NCBI RefSeq assembly: GCF_000026225.1
Contig: NC_011740.1
Location: 3,162,001 to 3,226,000 of the forward strand
Source of the DNA: Escherichia fergusonii ATCC 35469
Lineage (GTDB): Bacteria > Pseudomonadota > Gammaproteobacteria > Enterobacterales > Enterobacteriaceae
Length of the DNA stretch: 64,000 nucleotides
Direction: 5' to 3'
Shown in pieces: positions 29,441 through 38,359 of the stretch (the first letter of the stretch is position 1; every line of letters begins with the position of its first letter). A model generated the notes under the pieces. The model searched no databases, was not told where the DNA came from, and was given only the letters and a program-made list of their open reading frames with translations. Made by a program: the position numbers and the translations under genes.

Positions 29441-31015
29441 TTACTCTTCAGCCTCCGCTTGCCCCGCCTCTTCCAGCAAACTGTATAACTCATCCACATC
29501 GCCAAATAGCGGTGTGGCGCCTTCTATGGCATACCCCTCAGCGCTCAGTTTACTTAAAATCGCCTGATCTAAGCTGTTGTCGCCATCTTCCAGGGCCTGT
29601 TGGGCCTGGATTAATTGTTGCTCAGTCAGTTGGCCTTCGATGAGGGCTTCGACCAGGGTTTTGGCGGACTGAATTAATAAATTAGCTAAGATAATAGCTC
29701 GGTTTTTGGATAGGAAAGTTGCCGCGATAGTTTCTTGTAAATTAATAGGCGGTATAACAATTAAGTTTGATGCTGTTTCTTTTAAATTCATATTTAATTG
29801 AACTGCGCCGTTTGCAATTCGGTTCGATTGAATCCTTCCAACTTCTGAGTTTAAAAATGCTGCTAAATAGTACGGGTTTATAGTTGGTTTGCAGTCAATA
29901 GTTACAACCGCCGCATTCAGGCTAGCAGTGCTGTATTTCTCGCTGTCAAATACAGCAGCGCGGCCGATTGTTCCTCGAACAGAAAGCAAAAGACCACCAG
30001 GCTTTACTTGATGCGATCTCAGATCATTATGCTTTTCCTTAGAGATGAAAACGCAGTCCTCTAATTCGCAGCGACCGTCGATTAAATTAACACTTCTTAT
30101 AACTGGAATGCCTGATGGTCTATAGTCGCTTGTAGACACCGCCCATCCGCCAGGACCATCTTTAATTCTTGAAGATAACTCCCCGAGTGGTTTATTCGGA
30201 AAAGGAGAGTTCTTAATTTCGAGTTCCGCCCAAAGCTCTAAATCACCATAGTATTCAGCCTCCAGCCTCAGGGAGGATAGTTGTTGAATTGATATAACCT
30301 TACCAATTCTTTTTTCTGGCTTAGGATCACCTTTAAATACAGAGTGAATTTGTGACTGTAAAACCGAATTGAGCCTCTTCGCCCAAACGCGCAGTTGCTC
30401 GGCTTGGCGAACTTTATCCCCGATGTATTTTTGGGCTAGAGGTAAAACTTTAGGAACTGCTAGCGAGCGGACACTTGGGAAGTCAATTGCAGGGCGAGTT
30501 GCGCCATATGCCTCCTTCCAGATCGCTACTTGTCCGGTTTTGCTATTCAAATATGCCACCAAGAAATAGGCGTCAACTTTTTTGGGATCGGGCTTGAATC
30601 TGACTGAGTGCTGACTAATGTTGGCCGGTAGATGTTTAGCTGACACAACAGCCGATTTACCAAATTTTGCACCAGTAATAGTAAGTAAAACGTCGCCATC
30701 CACTAATCGGCTGCGCTTTAATTTTTCATCATCTTCATCGTTAATAAAAACAGCTTCTTCAGCTTGCAAGAACATTTCTTCAACTTCAGAAGTACGATAA
30801 AACTTAACACGGCCTTTTTCTAAATAATTTGCTCCTAAAGGTGTTGCGCCACTAGCCACCCCGCGCTTTGAATCAATTACCGCTTCCAGGGGCAAAGCAC
30901 CTAGGTTGTCTTTTATCTTATTAATTTGTCTTTCAAATCGCGGTTGATAGTGCCAAGGATCAATCCGCCTTTCAGACAATTGTTCGGGTGTTCTTTTAAA
31001 AATAGTTGCCATCAT
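29441..31015 (-). CDS. Type I restriction-modification specificity subunit (HsdS-like)
   Basis: A 524-residue HsdS-type protein with two target-recognition domains. The first spans about 30-220 (VIDSKRGVASGATP... with SVRSLAVPKVLPLAQKYIG as the spacer helix), the second about 240-450 (RIKDGPGGWAVSTSDYRPSG ... ASNLIVIPPINLQETI). It should set the DNA sequence methylated by the HsdM partner, whose stop its ATG overlaps by 4 bases. The acidic C-terminal tail (DELYSLLEEAGQAEAEE) is longer than usual. No HsdR motor subunit is encoded nearby, so restriction must come from the other operon products. Confidence 0.9.
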   Translation of the reverse strand: MMATIFKRTPEQLSERRIDPWHYQPRFERQINKIKDNLGALPLEAVIDSKRGVASGATPLGANYLEKGRVKFYRTSEVEEMFLQAEEAVFINDEDDEKLKRSRLVDGDVLLTITGAKFGKSAVVSAKHLPANISQHSVRFKPDPKKVDAYFLVAYLNSKTGQVAIWKEAYGATRPAIDFPSVRSLAVPKVLPLAQKYIGDKVRQAEQLRVWAKRLNSVLQSQIHSVFKGDPKPEKRIGKVISIQQLSSLRLEAEYYGDLELWAELEIKNSPFPNKPLGELSSRIKDGPGGWAVSTSDYRPSGIPVIRSVNLIDGRCELEDCVFISKEKHNDLRSHQVKPGGLLLSVRGTIGRAAVFDSEKYSTASLNAAVVTIDCKPTINPYYLAAFLNSEVGRIQSNRIANGAVQLNMNLKETASNLIVIPPINLQETIAATFLSKNRAIILANLLIQSAKTLVEALIEGQLTEQQLIQAQQALEDGDNSLDQAILSKLSAEGYAIEGATPLFGDVDELYSLLEEAGQAEAEE

Positions 31016-33159
31016 TCCCCCCGCTTATAAGCCGACACAATCTTATCCAGATCGTTAGCGACACCGGCGTTATAGTCTTCGATATTGTTTTTCACCACGT
31101 AGCCCAAGGTTTCAGCTACTGCCATAAACACGTCAGTTTGTGGCTCGGGCAAAAATTGCTCTGGCTGTTTGGGGTTAGCATGGCGTTTTTGCAAATACAA
31201 AATCGAGGTTTTGGCGCCTGTGCCTGAGAGCTTAAAGCAGTCGCTCGGCAATGAAATTACTGCTTTTACAATGGCTTTACCGCCAACAAACTCGCCGGTT
31301 TTTTCGTCTTTTTTCCCCATAATGTACTCGCGGACATAACGGTCGCCGGAGTTACATAAAATACCATCGGGCAGCACTATTAACAGACGGCCTCCGGGTT
31401 TAAGCAGTTGCAGGCAGCGGTCGATAAAAAGTACTGCTGGGTCAATAGTGGCACCTACCGGTTGCCAGTTGCCCTTGCTATCGGGCTTGCTGCCCAGCGC
31501 GAGCCCTGCGGTTGTAGGCTGCAGGCTGTAAAACGGCTTTTTATCAGTCCCGCCCGTTCTGCGCAAATCGGTACGATAGCCCGCCCATTTAGGCTCGCCG
31601 TTTTCATCCAGCTCTAAATCACCGATATCCTCCCACTTCATTTTTACGTGGTCATACCAGGCGTTGTAGCTATCAACGACTTTTTTGGTCGGACGAAAAC
31701 CACCGAGCACTTGCTCCATATTGGCTTCGTAATTGGCTTTTGAGTTTTGACCATTTTTGCCTTTATCAAATTTAGGCGTACCGAACGGCGGGTTGGTGCA
31801 AATCAGGTCAAAGCTATTCGGCTTCAGAGCGTTAGTAGTGAGTGAGTTGTCGGTATAAAAAATCTGCGCTTTGGGGGCACCTTGCAATGCCATATTCACG
31901 CGGGCCAGCATTACCATGCGTGGTGCAGCATCGGCACCGGTAAATGCACAGTCGCGTAATTTTTGTTTCAATGATTCTTTTTTATCGTCGGCCAGCACCA
32001 GCTTAAAATCGATCCATTTATCAATCTGGCTTAACGCCACCGAGCCAAAACCAAAGGAGCCACAGGTGGGGTCGCAGAAACGAAAATCGCCATTGGCTAA
32101 GCGCGATCGCATTTCATCGTCATCGTCGATGTCGTGCATAGCAATTTCAAGCATGGCCTGTTTTACTGGGTTTGGTGTTAAATAAACGCCAAGGCCACCT
32201 TTGGATTCAAAGTTAGCGCGTAGGAATACATCAAACACTCTGCCGAGTAAATCTCCTGACACATCAGCCAACGTGCCGTGTTCTTTAGCGATTTTACCGT
32301 CGTTGGTTTTTACCGGACCCAGGTTTTGTATTGCTTCCAGCAAATCCTGATAGTTTTTCGCAACAGACAGTCGCAGGTGTGTTTCTTTACTAAAGATGGG
32401 GTTACGTGAGCCATCATCTGAGATCACAACGTAGTTTTCGTGATTTTTAAATTCCTCAAAGGCGGCTTTGATTTGGGCAACGGCTTTATCGCCGTGGCTC
32501 TCCACATATTGCCAATCAAAGACATCACGAAAACGCAGGGTATTTCCCTCATCATCTTTAAAGGTAAGGTCTTCATCGTGATGCAGGCGGAAAGTTTCTA
32601 AAAACAGAAGCTTAGCCACTTCCTCAATAATGTCGTTCTTGTCGTTTACCTTGTCTTTGGTAACGCGATAAACATTTTCATGGAAGGCATCAAATCGCTG
32701 CATTAAGCGTGTATAAACACGCATCGACCAGCGAAAGGTTGGATCACGCTCCATGCGATCAAAGCTACGTAATTCTTCCAGACCAGGCAGGGTATCTGCA
32801 CCGTGGGTACCGTCAGATCCATCGGCACCGAACAAGGCCAAAATACGTTGGTTCAAGCCATCGTCCACAACGGCATATACTGGCCAGTCACCTTCGATAT
32901 CACTTAACAGCTGATAGGCTAAATCATCAAACTTTGCAGTGTCAGCGGCGTATTCCCAATGGCCTTCTGTCAGCGCAATCAACATGACTGGTGGCGTTAA
33001 GTTGCCTTCAACCAGGCCTTGAATGAGACCAGCCTTGGCGAATTCATGCTCGGGTAATTCGACCAATGGCTGAGTAAACTCGGAGTGCTGTTTGACCAGT
33101 TTATTGAACAGTGCTTCTAGCTGCTGTTGCGGGTCTTGTTTTTTTGCTTCTTTTGCCAT
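31012..33159 (-). CDS. Type I N6-adenine DNA methyltransferase (HsdM-like)
   Basis: A 715-residue methyltransferase with SAM-binding motif I FCDPTCGSFGFGS (near residue 365) and catalytic motif IV TNPPFG (near 456), as in HsdM adenine methylases. An N-terminal helical domain (about 1-300) precedes the catalytic domain, and the chain is about 190 residues longer than EcoKI HsdM. It probably marks host DNA so that the operon machinery can tell self from phage. It follows a 50-base gap after the 128-residue gene and is coupled to HsdS. Confidence 0.93.
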   Translation of the reverse strand: MAKEAKKQDPQQQLEALFNKLVKQHSEFTQPLVELPEHEFAKAGLIQGLVEGNLTPPVMLIALTEGHWEYAADTAKFDDLAYQLLSDIEGDWPVYAVVDDGLNQRILALFGADGSDGTHGADTLPGLEELRSFDRMERDPTFRWSMRVYTRLMQRFDAFHENVYRVTKDKVNDKNDIIEEVAKLLFLETFRLHHDEDLTFKDDEGNTLRFRDVFDWQYVESHGDKAVAQIKAAFEEFKNHENYVVISDDGSRNPIFSKETHLRLSVAKNYQDLLEAIQNLGPVKTNDGKIAKEHGTLADVSGDLLGRVFDVFLRANFESKGGLGVYLTPNPVKQAMLEIAMHDIDDDDEMRSRLANGDFRFCDPTCGSFGFGSVALSQIDKWIDFKLVLADDKKESLKQKLRDCAFTGADAAPRMVMLARVNMALQGAPKAQIFYTDNSLTTNALKPNSFDLICTNPPFGTPKFDKGKNGQNSKANYEANMEQVLGGFRPTKKVVDSYNAWYDHVKMKWEDIGDLELDENGEPKWAGYRTDLRRTGGTDKKPFYSLQPTTAGLALGSKPDSKGNWQPVGATIDPAVLFIDRCLQLLKPGGRLLIVLPDGILCNSGDRYVREYIMGKKDEKTGEFVGGKAIVKAVISLPSDCFKLSGTGAKTSILYLQKRHANPKQPEQFLPEPQTDVFMAVAETLGYVVKNNIEDYNAGVANDLDKIVSAYKRGE

Positions 33160-33209
33160 GATGTTTTCTAAAATCCTTTAATACAGCCAATGGTTACTAC
33201 AAATGCCGG

Positions 33210-33596
33210 CTAATTTATCAGTACCAGCAAGGGGCCTTTAATCTCTATCTGCGCGTGCTTCTGTGCCAGTTTGCGTATCTGCTGTTCACTGGTCGTAATA
33301 CCAGCAGGGAGCTTTTTCAGTACTTGTGCAAGGGGCATGCGCCCACCAGCTTGATGCAACAATGATACCAAATGTGCCGCGATATCTGGTATAACCTGGT
33401 ACGTTGCCGTTGTGGGCCCTTTTAGATGATTACTTTGAGGCAATGAGGCAAGCCATAGCGAAACTTGAGACTGGCTAAAGCCAAGTGTTTGCCAGAGGGT
33501 TTGGTTCTCATTAAATACAACGGCGGCGCTTCTGGGAGTTGCTGTTTGCTGAGTAATTAGTTGTTCCAGGCTTTGTCGCTGGTATTCATGGGTCAT
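33210..33596 (-). CDS. Small winged-helix-like protein between McrC and HsdM
   Basis: 128 residues. The C-terminal half (HLVSLLHQAGGRMPLAQVLK ... GITTSEQQIRKLAQKH) has the spacing of a winged helix-turn-helix, and the end IEIKGPLLVLI resembles the wing strand. It could be a DNA-binding subunit or a regulator of the operon. Its start overlaps the McrC-like stop by 4 bases and the HsdM gene follows after 50 bases. I do not know the family. Confidence 0.7.
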   Translation of the reverse strand: MTHEYQRQSLEQLITQQTATPRSAAVVFNENQTLWQTLGFSQSQVSLWLASLPQSNHLKGPTTATYQVIPDIAAHLVSLLHQAGGRMPLAQVLKKLPAGITTSEQQIRKLAQKHAQIEIKGPLLVLIN

Positions 33597-34936
33597 CTCA
33601 TGCCTCCACTATAGGATACTGAAGCAGCCATCCGATCCAGTTTGGGGCTCATTGTACAGGACACGTCATTCGGCCACATCATCCTCTCACCGCGTTTTGC
33701 CATTATCCGGTATGGCACAACCCATAATTTTAAAGTCTCCGAGAAAGCAAAATGCTGCGGTATCGGTTGGCTAAAGTCATCATGCGCAGGGTAAATCAGA
33801 TACATTTCGCCATTCCCACCAAGATATTTTTGTCCGTAGGCAAACATTTGATAGAAGTCAGCTTGTGCCAGTCCATAGAGTGATTTTGTCTGCTGGCTGC
33901 TATTCACCAGCTTCCATTTTGTATCCATCACCATTTTGGTTTGAACTGGTTTGTGTGATTGAATCAGTAAGTCGGGGCGAAGCTTAAAGCAATCTTTAAG
34001 TCCATGCTTTACCAAAGAATAAGTTGCTGCTTGAGGTAAAACTTTGAGGTGAGGTGGTAACTCGTCGGGTAGGGTCTGTGCCACAAAGGATTCAAATACT
34101 GCTTCCATAGGGAACAAAAGTGATATCGCTTTAGTGTTTCCCTGCAAAGCACTCGGGCTCATTCCCCTCAGGATCAATTGCGCCCATGCCATTGGCTCGT
34201 TGTAATGAGCCATACCACGCTCGAGGCGTAAGTTGTTTATATCACGTTCAATATCCCGGCTAAGTGGAATACCGTCAAACGCAAAGCGCAGTTCGTAAAG
34301 CCAGCGTTGATTCTCTGATGACAGCTTTAGACTAAGAAGCTTATCTAGCGCGGAGTGTAAGAGCCGATTGGCTGCACAATCAGGCATGTAGTCATCATAA
34401 TCGACACAAAACTTATGGCGATTCACCGCGTTATGTCGCAGCTGTGCAGAAAGCATCAACTTGCCCTTCATAAAAGCCAGATTACCTTGCTTGCTCACAT
34501 AGTCGGAGCGTAAACCCTGTTTAAGCAATTGGCTGACGCTATGCAAAAACTGGTGAATAAAAATCTCAAGCAAAGGTATACGCTGAGCCTGAAGAGTGGC
34601 TTGCTGGGTTTGAATATGTCGAAACCCAGGCAGATGGCTTAGCATCGTCAGTAATGTTTGACGTGCATTAGCCGCTGTGAGGTTTTTACCAACCTTGGGC
34701 AGTATCTCAAGCTGGAAACCGTGAGGTGTTGAAAGCATCCCCGCGTAGTTTTGCACCTGAAGCAATTTGAAGCCTGAACGAGAGGTGAGTTTGAGGAGCT
34801 GGCTCCCTTGATTACTTGCCAGGCTAAGCGCTTCTAAATAATTAAAGACCAGTGGAGGCACCGGTTTTGCGCCAATTGAAGCCGCTTTGTCACTCCCCAG
34901 TAGGTCATATTCAAAAACGGAGATAACTTCACCCAT
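33593..34936 (-). CDS. McrC-like nuclease subunit
   Basis: A 447-residue McrC-family (5-methylcytosine restriction) protein. An N-terminal domain (about 1-110, with LLKLTSRSGFKLLQVQNYAG) is followed by a C-terminal PD-(D/E)XK nuclease: DLLIQSHKPVQTKMVMDTKWK near 318-338 supplies the acidic residues and the lysine. It is much more distant from E. coli K-12 McrC than the gene at the left edge. Its start overlaps McrB-like by 8 bases, as in many mcrBC pairs. Confidence 0.9.
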   Translation of the reverse strand: MGEVISVFEYDLLGSDKAASIGAKPVPPLVFNYLEALSLASNQGSQLLKLTSRSGFKLLQVQNYAGMLSTPHGFQLEILPKVGKNLTAANARQTLLTMLSHLPGFRHIQTQQATLQAQRIPLLEIFIHQFLHSVSQLLKQGLRSDYVSKQGNLAFMKGKLMLSAQLRHNAVNRHKFCVDYDDYMPDCAANRLLHSALDKLLSLKLSSENQRWLYELRFAFDGIPLSRDIERDINNLRLERGMAHYNEPMAWAQLILRGMSPSALQGNTKAISLLFPMEAVFESFVAQTLPDELPPHLKVLPQAATYSLVKHGLKDCFKLRPDLLIQSHKPVQTKMVMDTKWKLVNSSQQTKSLYGLAQADFYQMFAYGQKYLGGNGEMYLIYPAHDDFSQPIPQHFAFSETLKLWVVPYRIMAKRGERMMWPNDVSCTMSPKLDRMAASVSYSGGMR

Positions 34937-37004
34937 GATTTACAGCCTGCTCATCAAGGGGAGTCTGCTGGGGCTGATAAATTGAACGATAAGCCTGTGG
35001 AATATTCCAGATCTCTTGATCGAAATCTTTGAGCTCGTAAGCTGTTGATTGCTGATCATGGCGTCGTAAACCATGGTTGTTACCAAAAAGCGTATCGAGA
35101 TCGTCGGTTTTCTCAATCACGAATTGCAGGTTGTCGTCTTGCTTTTGATTGTCTGCCAGCACCAACCGGATCTTGTTCCAGTCATCGAAAAAGTATTCCT
35201 GTAAAAGCGGAATGATCTTTTTCTGGAATGCGATCTTCAATTGTTTAAACGCAGCTTCTTCATCATCGGCATCGAGTGCATTTTTTACCGGCATAAAGAA
35301 CGCATGCCCCAGCGTATGTTCACGATCGTAAAGAGCCTCGATGCGGCTATTGAGTTTCTCTAACAACGACTCGAGCTCTATGCCTTTCACCTTAGCTCCA
35401 CTCAGTAAAGAGAGATCGGGCATCATTTCGACAAAGTCAAAGCGACGGCGCAAAGCCGTGTCCATCAGAGCTAAAGAACGGTCCGCTGTATTCATGGCTC
35501 CGATGATATCGACATTGGCGGGTACGCTGAAGTGATCACCGCTATAAGCCAGTTGCAGGCTCATTGCATTGGGCATGCCTGCACGCTTGTCAACTTCAAT
35601 GAGTGAGATCAGTTCACCAAAGATCTTGGATATGTTGCCGCGATTGATCTCATCAATAAAAATGGCGTAGCGATGTCCTGGATCGGCATTCGCACGTTGG
35701 CAAAGGCGCATAAAGATACCCGGTTCAATGGGATAAGAGATATTGCCACTCTCATCAGAGCGAGCGCGTATACCTTCAATAAATTCTTCATAGCCGTAAG
35801 ATTGGTGGAACGTAACCACCGCAAAACGCTGGATGGCTTCGGCAGATTTAGGGCCACGTTTAAGTTCGGCGTAGAGCTCTACCAAATCCTCCACTTGCTC
35901 GAGCTGTGAATCAACTAGCAACCATTCGCTGTTATCTGTTTTGTTAAATACGGCAGGCTCACGCCGATTCTTATAATCAACGGTTAACGACTCGGGAACT
36001 GTATAGGATTGCAAAGCTGCCCAGGCTGTATTCGATAGGTTGCCATTACGACCGTTTAATAATGCCTTACGTTGAAACCACATATGTTCAATAATTTGGC
36101 GAACTTTGGCTCGTTTCCCAAGATCGAGCAGCACCAGCGTTATAACCTGCATCCAATTCAACGATTCAAGGCGAGAATCCAGCCAGGCATCACGATCAGC
36201 TGGAACAGCATGAGAAGTGTACTCTTTCATTTTTTGCTGCAACCTGAAGGTTTTGCCAGTGCCAGGGGGGCCAAAGAAGATCACGTTAGTTGGTGAATGT
36301 AGGATGATCTTGTTCTCGATGGGCTCACTGCTGGTTATGAATGTAGTGCTCGCTATTTTCTCCTGCTTTTGTTCATTATCGCGTTCACGGAGCAATTCAT
36401 AGAGATGCCAGATGGCCATATTCACGTAATAAGGATCTGTGTCAGGAGATTGGGCGTGTATGGCTTGTTTCAATTCATAGTTTTTCTGTAACCAATTTCC
36501 GGTTAGTGCCAAACCGAGATGGAAGTGCTGATTTAGGAATTCTGCTGCTTTATTAAAAGCATTCTCATCCACAGTACTGGTGTAGTTTTCTGGCGAGAAC
36601 GCGGCAAAGACGCGATTTCTCAAACTCCAATACATACGCTTGAGAAGTCCGTTTTCTTTAGCTTGTTGTAGTGCATTGCCAACATATTGGTAAGTTTCTT
36701 CATCCGGCTGTTGCCGAATTCGTTCAGTTAGTTCTCTAAGCAGTGGCAGGCTTTGCTGATATTCTGCTAAGGATGGAACGCCCTGGCGAATACTTGCAAT
36801 GCCGTTGTCACGCTCATACCAAAGCTGTTTGACCAGACCATCTGTTGCAGGCTCAGTAAAAGTTGAGGTTTGCTGTAGCAAAGTCGTAAATGCACGGTAT
36901 CGCTGATACCATTTGGAAGCTGTGTAATTTTTATCTTTCGCGAGGGCATCAATCAATTCACTAATCGTTAGCCTACCTGCTTCGACACTATCTACAAGAG
37001 TCAT
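34929..37004 (-). CDS. McrB-like AAA+ GTPase
   Basis: A 691-residue McrB-family AAA+ protein. An N-terminal domain of about 230 residues, the likely DNA-reading part, is followed by Walker A FFGPPGTGKTF (near 245), Walker B AIFIDEINRGNISK (near 451), the family signature GAMNTADRSLALMDTALRRRFDF (near 500-525). The motor loads and drives the McrC nuclease. Here it opens a run of coupled genes that continues into a type I methylase, which could make the McrBC module part of the same system. The operon promoter most likely lies in the 169-base gap upstream. Confidence 0.92.
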   Translation of the reverse strand: MTLVDSVEAGRLTISELIDALAKDKNYTASKWYQRYRAFTTLLQQTSTFTEPATDGLVKQLWYERDNGIASIRQGVPSLAEYQQSLPLLRELTERIRQQPDEETYQYVGNALQQAKENGLLKRMYWSLRNRVFAAFSPENYTSTVDENAFNKAAEFLNQHFHLGLALTGNWLQKNYELKQAIHAQSPDTDPYYVNMAIWHLYELLRERDNEQKQEKIASTTFITSSEPIENKIILHSPTNVIFFGPPGTGKTFRLQQKMKEYTSHAVPADRDAWLDSRLESLNWMQVITLVLLDLGKRAKVRQIIEHMWFQRKALLNGRNGNLSNTAWAALQSYTVPESLTVDYKNRREPAVFNKTDNSEWLLVDSQLEQVEDLVELYAELKRGPKSAEAIQRFAVVTFHQSYGYEEFIEGIRARSDESGNISYPIEPGIFMRLCQRANADPGHRYAIFIDEINRGNISKIFGELISLIEVDKRAGMPNAMSLQLAYSGDHFSVPANVDIIGAMNTADRSLALMDTALRRRFDFVEMMPDLSLLSGAKVKGIELESLLEKLNSRIEALYDREHTLGHAFFMPVKNALDADDEEAAFKQLKIAFQKKIIPLLQEYFFDDWNKIRLVLADNQKQDDNLQFVIEKTDDLDTLFGNNHGLRRHDQQSTAYELKDFDQEIWNIPQAYRSIYQPQQTPLDEQAVNHG

Positions 37005-37173
37005 CGTGACTTTTCCTCTGTTGTGGCATTACTTATTCTTTAATTAATATGAGGCATTCTAACTATATTGAGTTAATCGTTGTTACTAGTGCCGATTATA
37101 TATACAACTATCTGTTAACTCAGCTCTAATTTAAATACAATGTAAGGTTGTAGGGTGAGTGCTGTTATCAACC
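37005..37173 (-). promoter_or_regulatory. Probable promoter region of the defence operon
   Basis: A 169-base A/T-rich gap separates the HNH gene from mcrB-like; it is the longest gap in the minus-strand run. On the minus strand a perfect TATAAT lies at 37100-37095, but no good -35 hexamer is placed 16-18 bases upstream. I call it a promoter region by position and composition, not by a confirmed site. Confidence 0.35.
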
Positions 37174-38046
37174 TCACCCCCTAAAAACCTCTTTCCGATG
37201 CCACTCTACAAATCCCTCATACGGGTAATTTTTACGCACCTGCGGCAACGCAATAGTTTTCCCGTCAAAATCCCAGAATAACCTCTCAACGATCCCTCCG
37301 CCGTTTACCGCATCCGAGACCAGTACCCGCATATTTTCATCCAGGCCAATCGATCCTTTATCAAAGGCTTTATGGTGAATTGCGCAAAGCGCCAGGCCAT
37401 TAGGGATTTCACAAGGGCCACCGTGCTGTTTCCATTTTATATGTGCTGCTTCCAGCGCGACGGTGGTGTCATCGTGGCGCATATTAAAGCCACATATCGC
37501 GCACTGGTAGTTATAAGCGCGTAATACATTTTTGCGAAATAACGGGTCGCGTTGTTTACGGATTTGCTGGAGGTCAAAACCCAATTCGTCAGCAATTTCC
37601 TCCTGAATACTCTCGGTAAAATGCGCTTCGAGTATCTGTTGCGCCAGGGTATTGATGAGTTTTTTATTGCCAGTTACCAGGGCATAGTGCTGTTCATCGA
37701 AACCGCCTGCAACGCGGTGTTCGGTCAGTTCCTTCACTGGCGGTTGTCGGCTGCTACCTGCTGTTGAGCAAAGCTCGGCATTGTGTAATTGCCAGAATCC
37801 GTCGCCTTGTAATCGCCAGAACGGCATATCAGGTCGGTACTGCGAACGCTGTGGCCCGAAACGTTCCAGTAAACTGTGTAGAGGTTCGTAGATTTCCGAG
37901 CCATAATCGAAAAGGCGCGGATGCCCATGCTGGTAGCCAGCCAATACGTATAGCAGTAACAGAGGCTTATGCGGCGCGCGCTGTTCACCCTTGTGCCAAA
38001 TTTTTATGTTGGCAATTGCCTGCTGTAGCGATTTACTGGAAACCAT
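37174..38046 (-). CDS. SBD-HNH endonuclease (candidate type IV, phosphorothioate-DNA reading)
   Basis: 290 residues from the ATG at 38046 (MVSSKSLQQA), chosen because AGGGAA precedes it and the family N-terminus begins there; a longer frame to 38187 lacks a good ribosome site. The N-terminal half has the RAPHKPLLLLYVLAGY signature of the sulfur-binding domain of ScoMcrA-type enzymes (known for binding phosphorothioated DNA). The C-terminal half is an HNH nuclease: CAICGF, AAHIKWKQHGGP, NGLALCAIHHKAFD, with the zinc Cys pairs and catalytic His. It would cut DNA with a foreign backbone or base modification. It lies 169 bases upstream of mcrB-like in the same direction. Confidence 0.88.
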   Translation of the reverse strand: MVSSKSLQQAIANIKIWHKGEQRAPHKPLLLLYVLAGYQHGHPRLFDYGSEIYEPLHSLLERFGPQRSQYRPDMPFWRLQGDGFWQLHNAELCSTAGSSRQPPVKELTEHRVAGGFDEQHYALVTGNKKLINTLAQQILEAHFTESIQEEIADELGFDLQQIRKQRDPLFRKNVLRAYNYQCAICGFNMRHDDTTVALEAAHIKWKQHGGPCEIPNGLALCAIHHKAFDKGSIGLDENMRVLVSDAVNGGGIVERLFWDFDGKTIALPQVRKNYPYEGFVEWHRKEVFRG

Positions 38047-38359
38047 TGATTTCCCTGGCAGTGAAATAATTGAGATCATGCTCGCAAATTTTCTGCTGGG
38101 AAGGGAAGCGTTTTTTGCGTTTTGGAAGCTATGCCGGTTAGCTACAATCCCCGAATGGCGAGTCAATGAAATTCTGCCTAGAACCACACTTGAAGCTCCT
38201 GCTGAGATCGTCCCTATGCGTCAGCTTTTACGCCGAATGCTAAGCGCCTCTTTAAGGGGTATCTGATGATTCCGATGACATCAGCCGGAATGAAAAAGAA
38301 ATTTATTGAAGCAGGTGCTCTTCCCCCACTGGGGAAGAGCATATGTGAATGGCGTTCTG
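38047..38359. other. Gap between HNH gene and integrase remnant
   Basis: 313 bases with no gene I can support. A 38-codon frame on the plus strand (from ATG 38266) overlaps the integrase end and is not convincing. The notable element is a perfect hairpin at 38317-38340 (separate entry). Confidence 0.5.
38317..38340. repeat. Perfect inverted repeat, 10-bp stem
   Basis: GCTCTTCCCC, a four-base loop CACT, then GGGGAAGAGC. It lies just past the 3' end of the integrase gene. There is no following T-run on either strand, so it is not a standard intrinsic terminator; it may end the integrase transcript with factor help or be a protein site. Confidence 0.6.

Noticed and set aside
18144..37004. BREX, DISARM or Dnd designation for the large defence operon
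   Set aside because: No PglZ, BrxL, DrmB or DndC-type gene is present; the plan only partly matches, so no system name was assigned.
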